Assembly: GCF_004349355.1 (NCBI RefSeq)
Contig: NZ_SMFK01000002.1
Coordinates: 62,001 to 126,000 of the forward strand
Reading direction: 5' to 3'
From: Flavobacterium cellulosilyticum
GTDB lineage: Bacteria > Bacteroidota > Bacteroidia > Flavobacteriales > Flavobacteriaceae
DNA length: 64,000 nt
The position numbers and the translations under genes were made by a program. The notes under the pieces were generated by a model. That model was not told where the DNA came from and made no database searches. It was given only the letters and a program-made list of their open reading frames with translations. Positions within the stretch are counted from its first letter, which is position 1; each line of letters begins with the position of its first letter. This document shows, piece by piece, positions 43,352-52,361 of this stretch.

Positions 43352-44221
43352 ATGAAAGGAATAATACTCGCCGGTGGATCCGGTACTCGATTGCATCCGC
43401 TGACTATGGCAATGAGCAAGCAAATGATGCCAGTTTATGACAAACCCATGATTTATTATCCGTTGTCTACTTTGATGTTGGCAGGCATTAATGAAATTTT
43501 AATTATTTCAACACCTCATGATTTACCTAATTTTAAAAAATTATTGGGCGATGGATCAGAGATTGGATGTAAATTTTGTTATGCCGAACAAGCCATTCCT
43601 AATGGTTTAGCACAAGCTTTTGTGATCGGGGAAGAGTTTATTGGTAATGATAGTGTAGCACTAGTATTAGGAGATAATATTTTCTTTGGAGCAAATATGG
43701 ATGAGTTATTGAAATCAAATAACAATCCTAAAGGTGGAGTCGTTTTTGCCTATCATGTTTCTGATCCCGAACGCTATGGAGTAGTGGAATTTGACGCTGA
43801 TTTGAAAGCGATTTCCATTGAAGAAAAACCAAAAACACCCAAATCCAATTATGCTGTTCCAGGATTGTATTTCTATGATAATTCGGTTGTAGAAATCGCT
43901 AAAAATATCGAGCCGAGTGCAAGAGGTGAATATGAGATTACCGATGTGAATAAAGTGTATTTAGAAAAAGGACTATTAAAAGTAGGGATTTTAAGCAGGG
44001 GAACAGCTTGGTTAGATACAGGGACTTTTAATAGTTTGATGCAAGCAGGACAATTTGTACAGGTAATAGAAGAACGTCAAGGATTAAAAGTGGGTTGTAT
44101 CGAAGAAATTGCTTGGCGACAAGGGTTTATTAGTAATGAACAACTTAAAAGTATAGCCGTACCATTATTAAAATCCGGTTATGGCGATTATTTGCTGCAA
44201 TTGTTGAAACAAAAATTTTAA
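43352..44221 (+). CDS. rfbA: Glucose-1-phosphate thymidylyltransferase
   Basis: 289 residues, normal for Rml[21 protein letters not shown] (4-23) is the nucleotide-binding loop, [20 protein letters not shown] (about 27-46) follows, VLGDNIFFG (about 108-116) contains the metal-binding Asp, and [20 protein letters not shown] (about 160-179) the sugar site. It makes dTDP-glucose, the first reaction of the rhamnose route. The 66-base gap from rmlD carries a hairpin. Confidence 0.95.
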   Translation: MKGIILAGGSGTRLHPLTMAMSKQMMPVYDKPMIYYPLSTLMLAGINEILIISTPHDLPNFKKLLGDGSEIGCKFCYAEQAIPNGLAQAFVIGEEFIGNDSVALVLGDNIFFGANMDELLKSNNNPKGGVVFAYHVSDPERYGVVEFDADLKAISIEEKPKTPKSNYAVPGLYFYDNSVVEIAKNIEPSARGEYEITDVNKVYLEKGLLKVGILSRGTAWLDTGTFNSLMQAGQFVQVIEERQGLKVGCIEEIAWRQGFISNEQLKSIAVPLLKSGYGDYLLQLLKQKF

Positions 44222-44460
44222 AATAATAATAAATTAATTTAGTTAAGCACTAATTACTAAGCACTTAAATATAGTAGTTTTATTCCTAATAAAAAAATAG
44301 GAAATAAAATGAATACTTGTTATTAGTCTGATTTTAAAAGCATTTCATCTATTATGGTCAAATGTATTTTTGAAAAGTATTAAATAATACGATTAATTTG
44401 TATTTTTGTTGAATAGTGAATACACATATATTTAAATGTAGGTTGGTAGAAAAAGCGAGT
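44222..44460 (+). promoter_or_regulatory. Spacer with two candidate -7 elements before the pglF-like gene
   Basis: 239 bases. TATTTTTG occurs at 44365-44372 and at 44401-44408, both fitting TAnnTTTG. A TAAGCACTAATTACTAAGCACTTA stretch (about 44242) holds two copies of TAAGCACT. Transcription from the second element would start near 44415 and place the ATG at 44461 about 45 bases into the message. The GTG at 44416 is in frame but would be the first base of such a transcript. Confidence 0.4.
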
Positions 44461-46398
44461 ATGAAGAAATTAATAAATTTTACGGAAACTAACTTTAGAA
44501 TTAATATACATAACTTAAGTTATTTGCCGCGGTGGATAATTGTTATTATTGATTTTTCAGTCCTGATTACGTCTTTCTTGCTTACTTATTCATTATTTAT
44601 AGGATTCCAATTAGACTATATTATCACAAAAAAATATTTTACTTTTATTATTATATTTTTTGGAGTAAATTTATTTTTCTTTTGGTTGTTTAGAACATAT
44701 TCGGGAATTATTCGACATTCGTCTTATATTGATGCTGTCAAGCTTTTATTTTCGCAAACTTCAGTTTTGGTGTTTTTTCTTTTTTTTAATTTTTTATTTG
44801 AAATGTTATATAAAGAAAAGGCAATTTTAAACACGGCCCTTTTTATAAATATTGTCCTTTCTTTTTGCGGTTTGTTTTTATATCGTGTAATTGTAAAACA
44901 AACTTTTGAGCTCTATTTTATTGAGAAAAACGAAAATAAATTAATTAAGGCTGTAATATATGGTACCGATGCCAATGCAATTTCAGTTGCTAAATCGTTG
45001 AAACTTGAAACTCCTTCTCGTTTTAAAATTGTTGCATTTGTTGATAAAAATAATCAAAATGCTTCTAAACGAATGTTGGATTTACCTATACTTATTCAAA
45101 GGAAAAAAATTCCTGCTTTAATGCGTTCTGTTGGAGCAGAAGGTCTGGTTATTGCAGATAAAAGTTTGTCTAAAGAAGAACAATTAGTATTAATTGAACA
45201 ATGTTTAGAATTTAATTATAAAGTTTATAATATTCCTACGATTACTGATTGGGAAGATCAAAAAGAAATTTCTCAAAAAGTAAAAAACATCCAAATTGAA
45301 GATTTATTGGAAAGAGAAGCCATTAAATTGGATAGTATTTCTATTTCTAAACAATTAGAAGATAAAACAATTTTAATTACAGGAGCTGCAGGTTCTATTG
45401 GTAGTGAAATTGTACGTCAGGTCTTGAGTTTCAATCCCAAGAAAGTAATAATATTAGATCAGGCTGAAACACCATTACATCATATCTGTTTAGAAGTTGA
45501 AAACATCAAATCAGATACTATTATTCATACTGTCATAACCGATATCAGAAATAAAGTTGCATTAGAACGTATTTTTAAAATGTACCAGCCTCAAATGGTT
45601 TACCATGCAGCAGCCTATAAGCATGTCCCATTAATGGAAGAAAATCCTTCTCAAGCGATACTCACTAACGTAGAAGGGACTAAAAACCTAGCCGATTTAT
45701 CTTGTAAATATAAGGTCCATAAATTTGTGATGATATCGACAGATAAAGCTGTAAACCCAAGTAATGTTATGGGAGCCAGTAAAAGAATCGCCGAAAAATA
45801 TGTACAGTCCTTATATTTAAAAAGCAAAGGATTAAACGACTTGCATGCAACTAAGTTTATTACTACTCGTTTTGGAAACGTTTTGGGTTCCAATGGTTCA
45901 GTTGTACCTTTATTTACTAAACAGATTGCTGAAGGTGGGCCCATTACTATTACCCATCCTGATATTATCCGATATTTTATGACTATTCCTGAAGCTTGCC
46001 AATTGGTACTTGAAGCGGGATCAATGGGTAATGGAGGCGAGATTTATATTTTTGATATGGGGAAACCAGTCAAAATTATTGATTTGGCCAGAAAGATGAT
46101 CAAATTAGCAGGGTTTATTCCTGAAAGAGACATCAAAATTAAAATAGTGGGATTGAGACCAGGGGAAAAATTATATGAAGAATTGCTTAACGACACTTCA
46201 AAAACGTTAACAACCTATCATGAGAAAATTATGATTGCTGAAGAAATTCAAATGGAATTTGAAGATTTACATACAGATATTGAAGAACTGATTGGAATTG
46301 CAGACTTCTTTGATAACGAGGATATTGTGTCCAAAATGAAAAAAATTGTACCTGAGTTTATCTCCATGAATTCAAGTTATGCATTATTGGATAAATAA
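44461..46398 (+). CDS. pglF: UDP-GlcNAc 4,6-dehydratase, membrane-bound PglF/WbpM/CapD type
   Basis: 645 residues from ATG 44461. Four N-terminal membrane helices (beginning LPRWIIVIIDFSVLITSFLL), a first Rossmann-like domain (VIYGTDANAISVAKSL, about 160-175) and a C-terminal SDR domain with ITGAAGSIGSE (about 303-313), STDKAVNPSNVMGASKRIAE (about 426-445; Met replaces the Tyr of Y-x3-K, as in this family), and GLRPGEKLYEELL. It makes UDP-2-acetamido-2,6-dideoxy-D-xylo-4-hexulose, the substrate for the PglE-like enzyme at 40682. A GTG at 44416 would add 15 residues. A hairpin with T-run follows at 46443. Confidence 0.9.
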   Translation: MKKLINFTETNFRINIHNLSYLPRWIIVIIDFSVLITSFLLTYSLFIGFQLDYIITKKYFTFIIIFFGVNLFFFWLFRTYSGIIRHSSYIDAVKLLFSQTSVLVFFLFFNFLFEMLYKEKAILNTALFINIVLSFCGLFLYRVIVKQTFELYFIEKNENKLIKAVIYGTDANAISVAKSLKLETPSRFKIVAFVDKNNQNASKRMLDLPILIQRKKIPALMRSVGAEGLVIADKSLSKEEQLVLIEQCLEFNYKVYNIPTITDWEDQKEISQKVKNIQIEDLLEREAIKLDSISISKQLEDKTILITGAAGSIGSEIVRQVLSFNPKKVIILDQAETPLHHICLEVENIKSDTIIHTVITDIRNKVALERIFKMYQPQMVYHAAAYKHVPLMEENPSQAILTNVEGTKNLADLSCKYKVHKFVMISTDKAVNPSNVMGASKRIAEKYVQSLYLKSKGLNDLHATKFITTRFGNVLGSNGSVVPLFTKQIAEGGPITITHPDIIRYFMTIPEACQLVLEAGSMGNGGEIYIFDMGKPVKIIDLARKMIKLAGFIPERDIKIKIVGLRPGEKLYEELLNDTSKTLTTYHEKIMIAEEIQMEFEDLHTDIEELIGIADFFDNEDIVSKMKKIVPEFISMNSSYALLDK

Positions 46399-46442
46399 AC
46401 GATTCTTGGATTTTGGATTCGCATTAATCCAGATATTTCATT

Positions 46443-46463
46443 AAGAATAGTTTATTCTTTTTT
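46443..46463 (+). terminator. Probable terminator between pglF-like gene and the convergent phosphatase gene
   Basis: AAGAATA (46443-46449), loop GTT, TATTCTT (46453-46459) and T-run to 46463. The 7-bp stem is AT-rich and so weak, but the position between two converging genes supports the call. It would act for the + strand gene. Confidence 0.5.
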
Positions 46464-46472
46464 CGAAAATAA

Positions 46473-47213
46473 CTAGTCTTTTTTAAAATATTGGTTATTG
46501 CTAATGGCTTCTTTCAATGGCATCCAATCTTTAAGTTTTATTTTTTCATTAAAAGAGGCTACATGTTTGTCATGATGTACATCAGAACCAGTGAAATCAT
46601 ACATTCCTTTTTGGAGTAATTTATCAGCAATATTGGCAATTCCTTCTCCATAATAGCCCACTACAGACAATAAATTCAACTGGAACAGGCAACCTGCATT
46701 CTTTAGTTTTTGGTAATGCTCAAAATTTTGGTTATAAAATATATAGCGTTCGGGATGTGCTAGAACCGGAATATAACCCGCAACCTGTAAATCGAATAAA
46801 ATAGTATACAACTGGATAGGAGGATTGATATAAGACATTTCGACCAATACATGCTTTTTTTTGAGTGTCAATAAATCGCCTTCTTTAAATAATTTTACAA
46901 ATTGATCATCCATCATGTATTCAGATGCTGCCCGAAAAGGAACTGTAATTTTGTTTTTTTCCAATTCAAGCAGTGTACTAGTTTCACTTTTTTTAATATC
47001 ACTAGTGCTATTATCCCAAACATGTTGAATACTGTGTGGTGTAGTGATGAATTCCGAAAAACCTAAGTCCATTAGTGCTTGAGTCAATCGAAGGGTATCC
47101 TTAAAAGTTCTGGCACCATCATCTATTCCAGGCAAAAGATGCGAATGGATATCGACATAATTATCGGGGATAAGATCTTTGAGTGCGGGTTTTGATTTGA
47201 ATAAATTAAACAT
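46473..47213 (-). CDS. PHP-domain tyrosine phosphatase, CpsB/YwqE-like
   Basis: 246 residues from ATG 47213, read on the minus strand. Metal ligands of the PHP fold: DIHSHLLPGIDDGA (21-34), ITTPHSIQHVW (about 58-68), SEYMMDDQF, LAHPERY (about 179-185) and FTGSDVHHDKH (about 214-224). Enzymes of this group remove phosphate from tyrosine of BY-kinases and thereby tune capsule synthesis; the two Wzc-like kinases at 12975 and 17952 are the likely targets. It is the only gene on the minus strand. A longer frame starts at 47231 (MMYICVM) but a TACATTTG element at 47218-47225 overlaps that part, so the shorter start is preferred. Confidence 0.87.
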   Translation of the reverse strand: MFNLFKSKPALKDLIPDNYVDIHSHLLPGIDDGARTFKDTLRLTQALMDLGFSEFITTPHSIQHVWDNSTSDIKKSETSTLLELEKNKITVPFRAASEYMMDDQFVKLFKEGDLLTLKKKHVLVEMSYINPPIQLYTILFDLQVAGYIPVLAHPERYIFYNQNFEHYQKLKNAGCLFQLNLLSVVGYYGEGIANIADKLLQKGMYDFTGSDVHHDKHVASFNEKIKLKDWMPLKEAISNNQYFKKD

Positions 47214-47217
47214 AACA

Positions 47218-47225
47218 CAAATGTA
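47218..47225 (-). promoter_or_regulatory. Candidate -7 promoter element TACATTTG for the phosphatase gene
   Basis: Reading the minus strand, TACATTTG lies 4 bases before the ATG at 47213, implying a nearly leaderless message. It fits TAnnTTTG and helps decide the start codon. Confidence 0.45.
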
Positions 47226-47552
47226 CATCATTTGATATTTATTTGGAGTATAGCCAATTCGAATTCATCATCATTTTAATTTAAAATATTGATTTTACCC
47301 AGTGAGAACCATTAGTTTTAGAATTTAAAATTTATATTAATGGCTCTAAAAGGCTGATAAAAAAGTAAATCCAATTGAATAGGCCATTAAATTTTATTTA
47401 TCTCCTTTGTTGTTAAGAATATTCTAAAATGTATTTTTAACAATGGGTTATAAATTATTATATTTGCGAAGCAACAAAGGTCCATTTTTACCTTTTTTAT
47501 TTCGTTTACGACTATTCTTTTTTTGTTCGAAAAAGGGAACATAACATAACTA
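47226..47552. promoter_or_regulatory. Divergent intergenic region, promoter for the ABC exporter
   Basis: About 330 bases between the phosphatase (minus) and wzm (plus). TATATTTG at 47459-47466 fits the -7 element for the + strand and would give a leader of about 80 bases. No other structured element or gene was found; an antisense open frame over wzm was judged to be a shadow. The sequence is AT-rich throughout. Confidence 0.5.
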
Positions 47553-48422
47553 ATGAACACTACAGAAAATTCGAAGTCCGATTGGTTGTTTGAAATAACG
47601 CCAAAAAACAAATTTTTTTCACTTAATCTTAAGGAAGTTTGGCAATATCGTGATTTACTATTGCTTTTTGTCAAACGTGATGTTGTTACGGTTTATAAAC
47701 AAACTGTTTTAGGACCTTTATGGTATTTGATACAGCCCTTATTTACCTCAATTACCTTTACGATTATTTTTAATAAAGTAGCTGGGATAGACACAGGAAC
47801 TGTGCCTCCTTTTTTGTTCAATTTGGCCGGAATCACGGTTTGGAATTATTTTACAGCCTGCCTCAATGGTACTTCAAATACTTTTGCCAGTAATGCGGCT
47901 ATTTTTGGCAAGGTCTATTTTCCTAGGATCATCATGCCACTATCAGTAGTGATTTCGAATTTGTTGAAATTTGGCATCCAATTTATAATTTTTGTAGTTT
48001 TTTACATTGTCTATTATCTGAATGGAGCCGCAATCAGTATCAATGGAGCAACCTTGTTTTTTCCACTGTTAGTTGCTTTAATGGGTGTTTTAGGCTTGGG
48101 TTTGGGAATGATTATTTCTTCTTTGGTCACCAAATATAGAGACTTTACTTATCTGATTGGTTTTGGTGTGCAATTGTTGATGTATTTATCAGCAGTTATG
48201 TATCCCATGGCATTGATAAAAGAAAAATTACCTTCCTACGGTTGGCTGGTAGAATATAATCCCTTGGCTTATGTTATAGAAACTTCGCGATACATGTTGC
48301 TCGATATTGGACACATTTCAATTTTCGGATTGGGGTATACATTTTTAGTTACTCTTGTTGTATTTTTATTCGGAGTACTTATTTTTAATAAGACAGAGAA
48401 GAGTTTTATAGATACGGTATGA
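47553..48422 (+). CDS. wzm: ABC-2 type polysaccharide exporter permease, Wzm-like
   Basis: 289 residues with 6 membrane segments. The cytoplasmic N-terminus is followed by VWQYRDLLLLFVKRDVVTVY (about 29-48) and KQTVLGPLWYLIQPLFTSIT (about 49-68), the amphipathic lead-in and first helix typical of Wzm/TagG. Late segments include YNPLAYVIETSRYMLL. It forms the inner-membrane channel with the ATPase encoded at 48701. This exporter class moves finished undecaprenyl-linked chains, so it serves another polymer than the Wzx/Wzy genes. Confidence 0.9.
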   Translation: MNTTENSKSDWLFEITPKNKFFSLNLKEVWQYRDLLLLFVKRDVVTVYKQTVLGPLWYLIQPLFTSITFTIIFNKVAGIDTGTVPPFLFNLAGITVWNYFTACLNGTSNTFASNAAIFGKVYFPRIIMPLSVVISNLLKFGIQFIIFVVFYIVYYLNGAAISINGATLFFPLLVALMGVLGLGLGMIISSLVTKYRDFTYLIGFGVQLLMYLSAVMYPMALIKEKLPSYGWLVEYNPLAYVIETSRYMLLDIGHISIFGLGYTFLVTLVVFLFGVLIFNKTEKSFIDTV

Positions 48423-48700
48423 TAAGTTGTGGGTTTTGGGTTAATTGTCAACGAAAAAAAATCAATTTCAATGGCAATTTCAATTTAAAAAGGTTTTTAC
48501 CGATAACAAATAATCCATACCAATACCTTTAATGTTAAAAGGAGTAAACCATCAGAGGACTTATTAGTTCATTTGAGAAAATTAAATAACTTTGTGTCTT
48601 TGTGACTTTACTTCGTCAGTTCGCTGTCGCTCGTTTGTGACAAAATAGATTAACTGTTTAATCGTTGAACCGTTTAAGCACATAACCAATTCTCCTTCTT
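48423..48700. other. Spacer between wzm and wzt with repeat-family copy
   Basis: 278 bases. A candidate -7 element TAACTTTG lies at 48587-48594, leaving about 100 bases of leader. The stretch CAGTTCGCTGTCGCTCGTTTGTGAC (around 48618-48642) is G+C richer than the surroundings. From about 48650 to 48692 the DNA is a copy of the GTTTAATCG/AACCGTTT/TAACCAATT repeat family seen at 11413-11528 and 15405-15705. A gap this long between the two halves of an ABC exporter is unusual. Confidence 0.5.
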
Positions 48701-49957
48701 TTGAAAGACATCATACTTAAAGCCGAAAACATCTCCAAACAATACCGTCTCGGGCAGGTAGGAACGGGTACGCTCAGTCATGACCTGAACCGCTGGTGGC
48801 ACGAAATACGAGGCAAAGAAAATCCGTATCTCAAAATTGGCGATACCAATGACCGTTCTACAAAAGGGGAAAGCGACTATGTTTGGGCTTTACAAGGTAT
48901 AAATTTTGAAGTAGAACGAGGAGAAGTATTGGGGATTATTGGCAAAAATGGCGCAGGAAAGTCTACCTTACTCAAGATTTTATCTCGGGTTACCGCACCT
49001 ACAACTGGGAATATTAAATTTGGAGGGCGAGTAGCTTCCTTATTAGAAGTAGGTACGGGATTTAATGGTGAAATGACGGGGCGTGAAAACATTTACTTAA
49101 ATGGAGCTATTCTGGGCATGACCAAAAAGGAAATCGCTTCTAAGCTCGACGAAATAATTGAATTCTCGGGTTGTGAGCGTTATATAGATACGCCCGTGAA
49201 GCGCTACAGCAGCGGGATGACGGTGCGACTTGCTTTTGCTGTGGCAGCATTTCTTGAACCTGAAATCCTGATTATCGATGAGGTACTCGCCGTAGGTGAT
49301 GCTGAGTTTCAGAAAAAAGCCATTGGCAAAATGCAGGATATTTCTAAAAAAGGAGGAAGAACAGTGTTGTTTGTGAGTCATAATATGGCGGCAGTGAAAC
49401 AATTGTGTTCTAAAGCTATAGTATTAGAATATGGGGCTGTGGTTTTTGAAGGAAGAACTGATGATGCAATAGAGAATTATTTTCAAGAAGTTCAGCTAGT
49501 TAAACATGGGAAGAGAATTGAAATTATAAATGATTCATTAGGGTTTTTTACAAAATGGTACATTAAAGATAATGATTCATTCATCATTTCTTCTGATCAA
49601 AAAGAAAATATTTGTTTTGAATTTGATTCTAACGGGAGTATGAAAAATTGTGAATTAGGACTTGTTATTAGAAATTTTGAAGGTAAAATACTTTTTGGAT
49701 GTAATAGTCGTGATTTTGAAGGAGATTATTTTGATGTTAAGAAAGGAAAATACATTTTTAATATACAATTAGTTCTACCTATTATAGATGGAAAATATGA
49801 AATTGATATTGCTTTAGTGAGTAATAACAATATAATTGACCAATGGGTATCAGAAACAAATTTAATCGTTAAAAACAAATTTGAATCTGTTCTTGATAGA
49901 AAATGGAGAGGAGAATTAAATTTAAAAACATTTTTCAGTTATGATGAACTTTATTAA
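48701..49957 (+). CDS. wzt: ABC exporter ATPase with C-terminal sugar-binding domain, Wzt-like
   Basis: 418 residues, starting with TTG (TTG AAA GAC ATC). The next ATG is deep inside the ATPase, and KDIILKAENISKQYRLGQV is the normal Wzt N-terminus, so the TTG is accepted. Walker A GKNGAGKST (about 81-89), ABC signature YSSGMTVRL (about 168-176), Walker B ILIIDEVLAVGD (about 191-202), SHNM (about 226-229). From about residue 255 to 418 it has an extra beta-rich domain (FEFDSNGSMKNCELGLVIRN and onward), as in Wzt proteins that recognise a modified chain end. The acyltransferase gene overlaps its end by 17 bases, so a terminal modification recognised by this domain is plausible. Confidence 0.9.
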   Translation: MKDIILKAENISKQYRLGQVGTGTLSHDLNRWWHEIRGKENPYLKIGDTNDRSTKGESDYVWALQGINFEVERGEVLGIIGKNGAGKSTLLKILSRVTAPTTGNIKFGGRVASLLEVGTGFNGEMTGRENIYLNGAILGMTKKEIASKLDEIIEFSGCERYIDTPVKRYSSGMTVRLAFAVAAFLEPEILIIDEVLAVGDAEFQKKAIGKMQDISKKGGRTVLFVSHNMAAVKQLCSKAIVLEYGAVVFEGRTDDAIENYFQEVQLVKHGKRIEIINDSLGFFTKWYIKDNDSFIISSDQKENICFEFDSNGSMKNCELGLVIRNFEGKILFGCNSRDFEGDYFDVKKGKYIFNIQLVLPIIDGKYEIDIALVSNNNIIDQWVSETNLIVKNKFESVLDRKWRGELNLKTFFSYDELY

Positions 49958-50564
49958 AAGAAAGGTGGTTAATTATTTGTACAATTTTTTCCTGAAAATA
50001 GAACCTAAATATTATAATAAAAATAACTCTTTAGGAATTATAATTGGTTTAAATTCTTTTATTGAAAAACCAAAAAAAATAGATGGAGCAGAATTCATTG
50101 AAATGAAAGATAATTCAAGTATTGGTCATAGTTCATGGTTAGGAGCGTTTGATAAATATATTAATCAAACATTTACACCTAAAATTATGATATTAAATAA
50201 TGTGAGAATTGGTAATTATGCTTGTATTACTGCTATAGATGAAATATTAATTAAAGATGGTTGTTTGATTAGCGAATATGTATATATATCAGATCATTAT
50301 CATGGTTTTGATCCTGCATTAAATAAGTCACCTAAGGATCAACCTCTTTTTTCTAAAGGTAAAGTTGAGATTGGAGAAAATACTTTTATTGGATACAGAG
50401 CAACAATACTATCTGGTGTAAAACTCGGGATGAATTGTGTTATAGGATCACATTCTGTTGTAACTAAATCTTTTCCAGATTATTCAATGATAGCTGGATC
50501 TCCAGCAAGATTAATAAAGACTTATGATTTTGAAAATAGCTATTGGAAAGATGAAATTAATTAA
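49941..50564 (+). CDS. Hexapeptide-repeat acyltransferase (WbbJ/maa-like)
   Basis: 207 residues. A left-handed beta-helix domain runs from about residue 55 on (SIGHSSWLGAF, VRIGNYACITAIDEILIKDG) and ends KVEIGENTFIGYRATILSGVKLG and SVVTKSFPDYSMIAGSPARL, typical for CoA-dependent O- or N-acetyltransferases of polysaccharides. YISDHYHGFDP holds the probable catalytic His. It overlaps wzt by 17 bases and the FkbM gene by 14, so the three are tightly coupled. A role in capping or decorating the exported chain is inferred. Confidence 0.75.
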   Translation: MMNFIKRKVVNYLYNFFLKIEPKYYNKNNSLGIIIGLNSFIEKPKKIDGAEFIEMKDNSSIGHSSWLGAFDKYINQTFTPKIMILNNVRIGNYACITAIDEILIKDGCLISEYVYISDHYHGFDPALNKSPKDQPLFSKGKVEIGENTFIGYRATILSGVKLGMNCVIGSHSVVTKSFPDYSMIAGSPARLIKTYDFENSYWKDEIN

Positions 50565-51345
50565 AAATATTATAAAAAAAATTCTAGAATTTAGAAAATA
50601 TAAATCACTTGGCTTATCATATTTTGAATTTTCTGAATTAAAAAAAAAATCAAATAAAAGAATCTCTATCCTATTTGGAAAGGAAATAAAAATTACCGAT
50701 TCATTCTGGTATTTACATAGTTTAAATGAGTTGTTTATTGATGAAGTTTACAAATTTAATTCAAATAGTAGTATTCCTAAAATTATAGACTGCGGATCAA
50801 ACATTGGTTTAAGTATTATTTTTTTTAAAAGGATGTACCCAGATTCTGAAATTATTGCATTTGAACCCGATAATGATATTTTCAATATTTCTAAATATAA
50901 TTTGAATCAATTTGGTATTAATGACGTGAAACTTTTTCCAAAAGCAGTATGGATTAACGAAAAGCCCCTAGTTTTTGCTAAAACAGGTTCTTTGAGCGGC
51001 CATATAGTTCAAGAAAAATCAGAAAATACAATAGAAATTCAAACTGTCCGTTTAAAAGATTTTTTATGTAAAAAAATTGATTTCTTAAAAATTGACATTG
51101 AAGGTTCAGAATATGATATTTTGAAAGATTGTGGAGAATCATTGAAAAATGTTGATAATATATTTGTTGAATATCATAGTTTTTCTGAAAACCCTCAGAT
51201 GATAGGAGAATTATTAGTTATATTAAAAAATGCAGGTTTCAAAGTATATGTAAAAGAAGCTTGGAATAACATGAAGAACCCTTATATTGAAAAAAAAGGG
51301 ACTTATTTTGATTTACAATTAAACATATTTGGATACAGACTATAA
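50551..51345 (+). CDS. FkbM-family methyltransferase
   Basis: 264 residues from ATG 50551. The AdoMet motif IIDCGSNIGLSIIFFKRM (about 78-95), the acidic loop IIAFEPDNDIF (about 101-111) and FLKIDIEGSEYDILKDC (about 179-195) mark the FkbM group of O-methyltransferases. An upstream ATG at 50524 inside the previous gene would add 9 residues; ATG 50551 with MKLIKNIIKKILEF is preferred. Close to the Wzt-like ATPase with its C-terminal domain, it may methylate the non-reducing end of the polymer as chain-terminating signal, known for other Wzm/Wzt systems. That role is inference. Confidence 0.8.
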   Translation: MKLIKNIIKKILEFRKYKSLGLSYFEFSELKKKSNKRISILFGKEIKITDSFWYLHSLNELFIDEVYKFNSNSSIPKIIDCGSNIGLSIIFFKRMYPDSEIIAFEPDNDIFNISKYNLNQFGINDVKLFPKAVWINEKPLVFAKTGSLSGHIVQEKSENTIEIQTVRLKDFLCKKIDFLKIDIEGSEYDILKDCGESLKNVDNIFVEYHSFSENPQMIGELLVILKNAGFKVYVKEAWNNMKNPYIEKKGTYFDLQLNIFGYRL

Positions 51346-52361
51346 TGAAAATCGCCTTTACTATATGCTCCAATAATTATTTAGCTCAAGCCAAAATATT
51401 AGGAGATTCTTTGATCGAAAAAAATATCGATTACAAGTTTATTATTGGTTTATGTGATGAATTGTCAGATGATATTGACTATTCTTTTTTTGGAAATATT
51501 GAAATTGTTCCTGTTTCACAAATTAATATTTATTGTTTTGATGAATTAATAAAAAAATATGATTTAATAGAACTTAATACTTCAATCAAGCCTTCATTTT
51601 TCAAATATTTTATAAGTCAGTATAAGGATTTGGAGACTATTATTTATTTTGATCCGGATATTCAAATTTTTGAAAACTTAATTTTGTTAGAAAAATATTT
51701 AGAGGAAGATGATGTTTTATTAACGCCTCATATTTTAAATCCAATAATTGTAGATGAATTAACTCCTTCAGAAAATTTATTTTTAAATTATGGTATTTAT
51801 AATTTAGGGTTTTTGGCTCTTAATTCAAAAAGTCAAAACGCATTAAGTTTATTAGATTGGTGGGAAGATAAGACCTTAAAAATTGGTTTTAACAGAGTTT
51901 CAGATGGATTGTTTGTAGATCAGTTATGGATTAATTTGGCGCCCATATTTTTTAATAATGTAAAGGTCTTACAGGAATATGGTTTTAATGTTGCACCATG
52001 GAATTTACACGAAAGAAATTCGGTACATAAAAATGATGACGAGTATATTATGAAAGATAACTCTAAATTAGTATTTTATCATTTTAGCTCCTATAACTAC
52101 AAAAAACCAGAGTTGTTTTCAAAACACTATGATAGGTATAATTCTATTGTACTGTCAAAGGAAATATTTGAATTATATAATCAATATCATAATAATTTAA
52201 TACAAAATAAAATAACTTTTTTTTCAGAAATTAAATGTCATTATATTAAAGTCGAGGAGAAGGTGGTTAAAAAGAAGAGTTTTTATAAAGTCATATTATA
52301 TAATATTTTACCGCCATTCATCAATAAAATAATAAAGAATATATTTAAATTGAATAAATAA
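51345..52361 (+). CDS. Glycosyltransferase, GT8-like
   Basis: 338 residues. The N-terminus MKIAFTICSNNYLAQAKILG is followed at about residues 100-106 by YFDPDIQIF, a D-x-D-type metal site typical of GT8 and related GT-A enzymes. YNLGFLALNSKSQNALSLLD (about 147-166) and VDQLWINLAPIFF (about 188-200) fit the rest of the fold, and YHFSSYNYKKPEL lies near the end. The C-terminal tail is basic and hydrophobic. It starts with ATG overlapping the previous stop by one base. The substrate is unknown. Confidence 0.65.
   Translation: MKIAFTICSNNYLAQAKILGDSLIEKNIDYKFIIGLCDELSDDIDYSFFGNIEIVPVSQINIYCFDELIKKYDLIELNTSIKPSFFKYFISQYKDLETIIYFDPDIQIFENLILLEKYLEEDDVLLTPHILNPIIVDELTPSENLFLNYGIYNLGFLALNSKSQNALSLLDWWEDKTLKIGFNRVSDGLFVDQLWINLAPIFFNNVKVLQEYGFNVAPWNLHERNSVHKNDDEYIMKDNSKLVFYHFSSYNYKKPELFSKHYDRYNSIVLSKEIFELYNQYHNNLIQNKITFFSEIKCHYIKVEEKVVKKKSFYKVILYNILPPFINKIIKNIFKLNK

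Noticed and set aside
47387..47674. Minus-strand frame of 95 codons over the wzm start
   Set aside because: It overlaps the promoter region and first 40 codons of wzm in antisense and is basic and low complexity; a chance frame.
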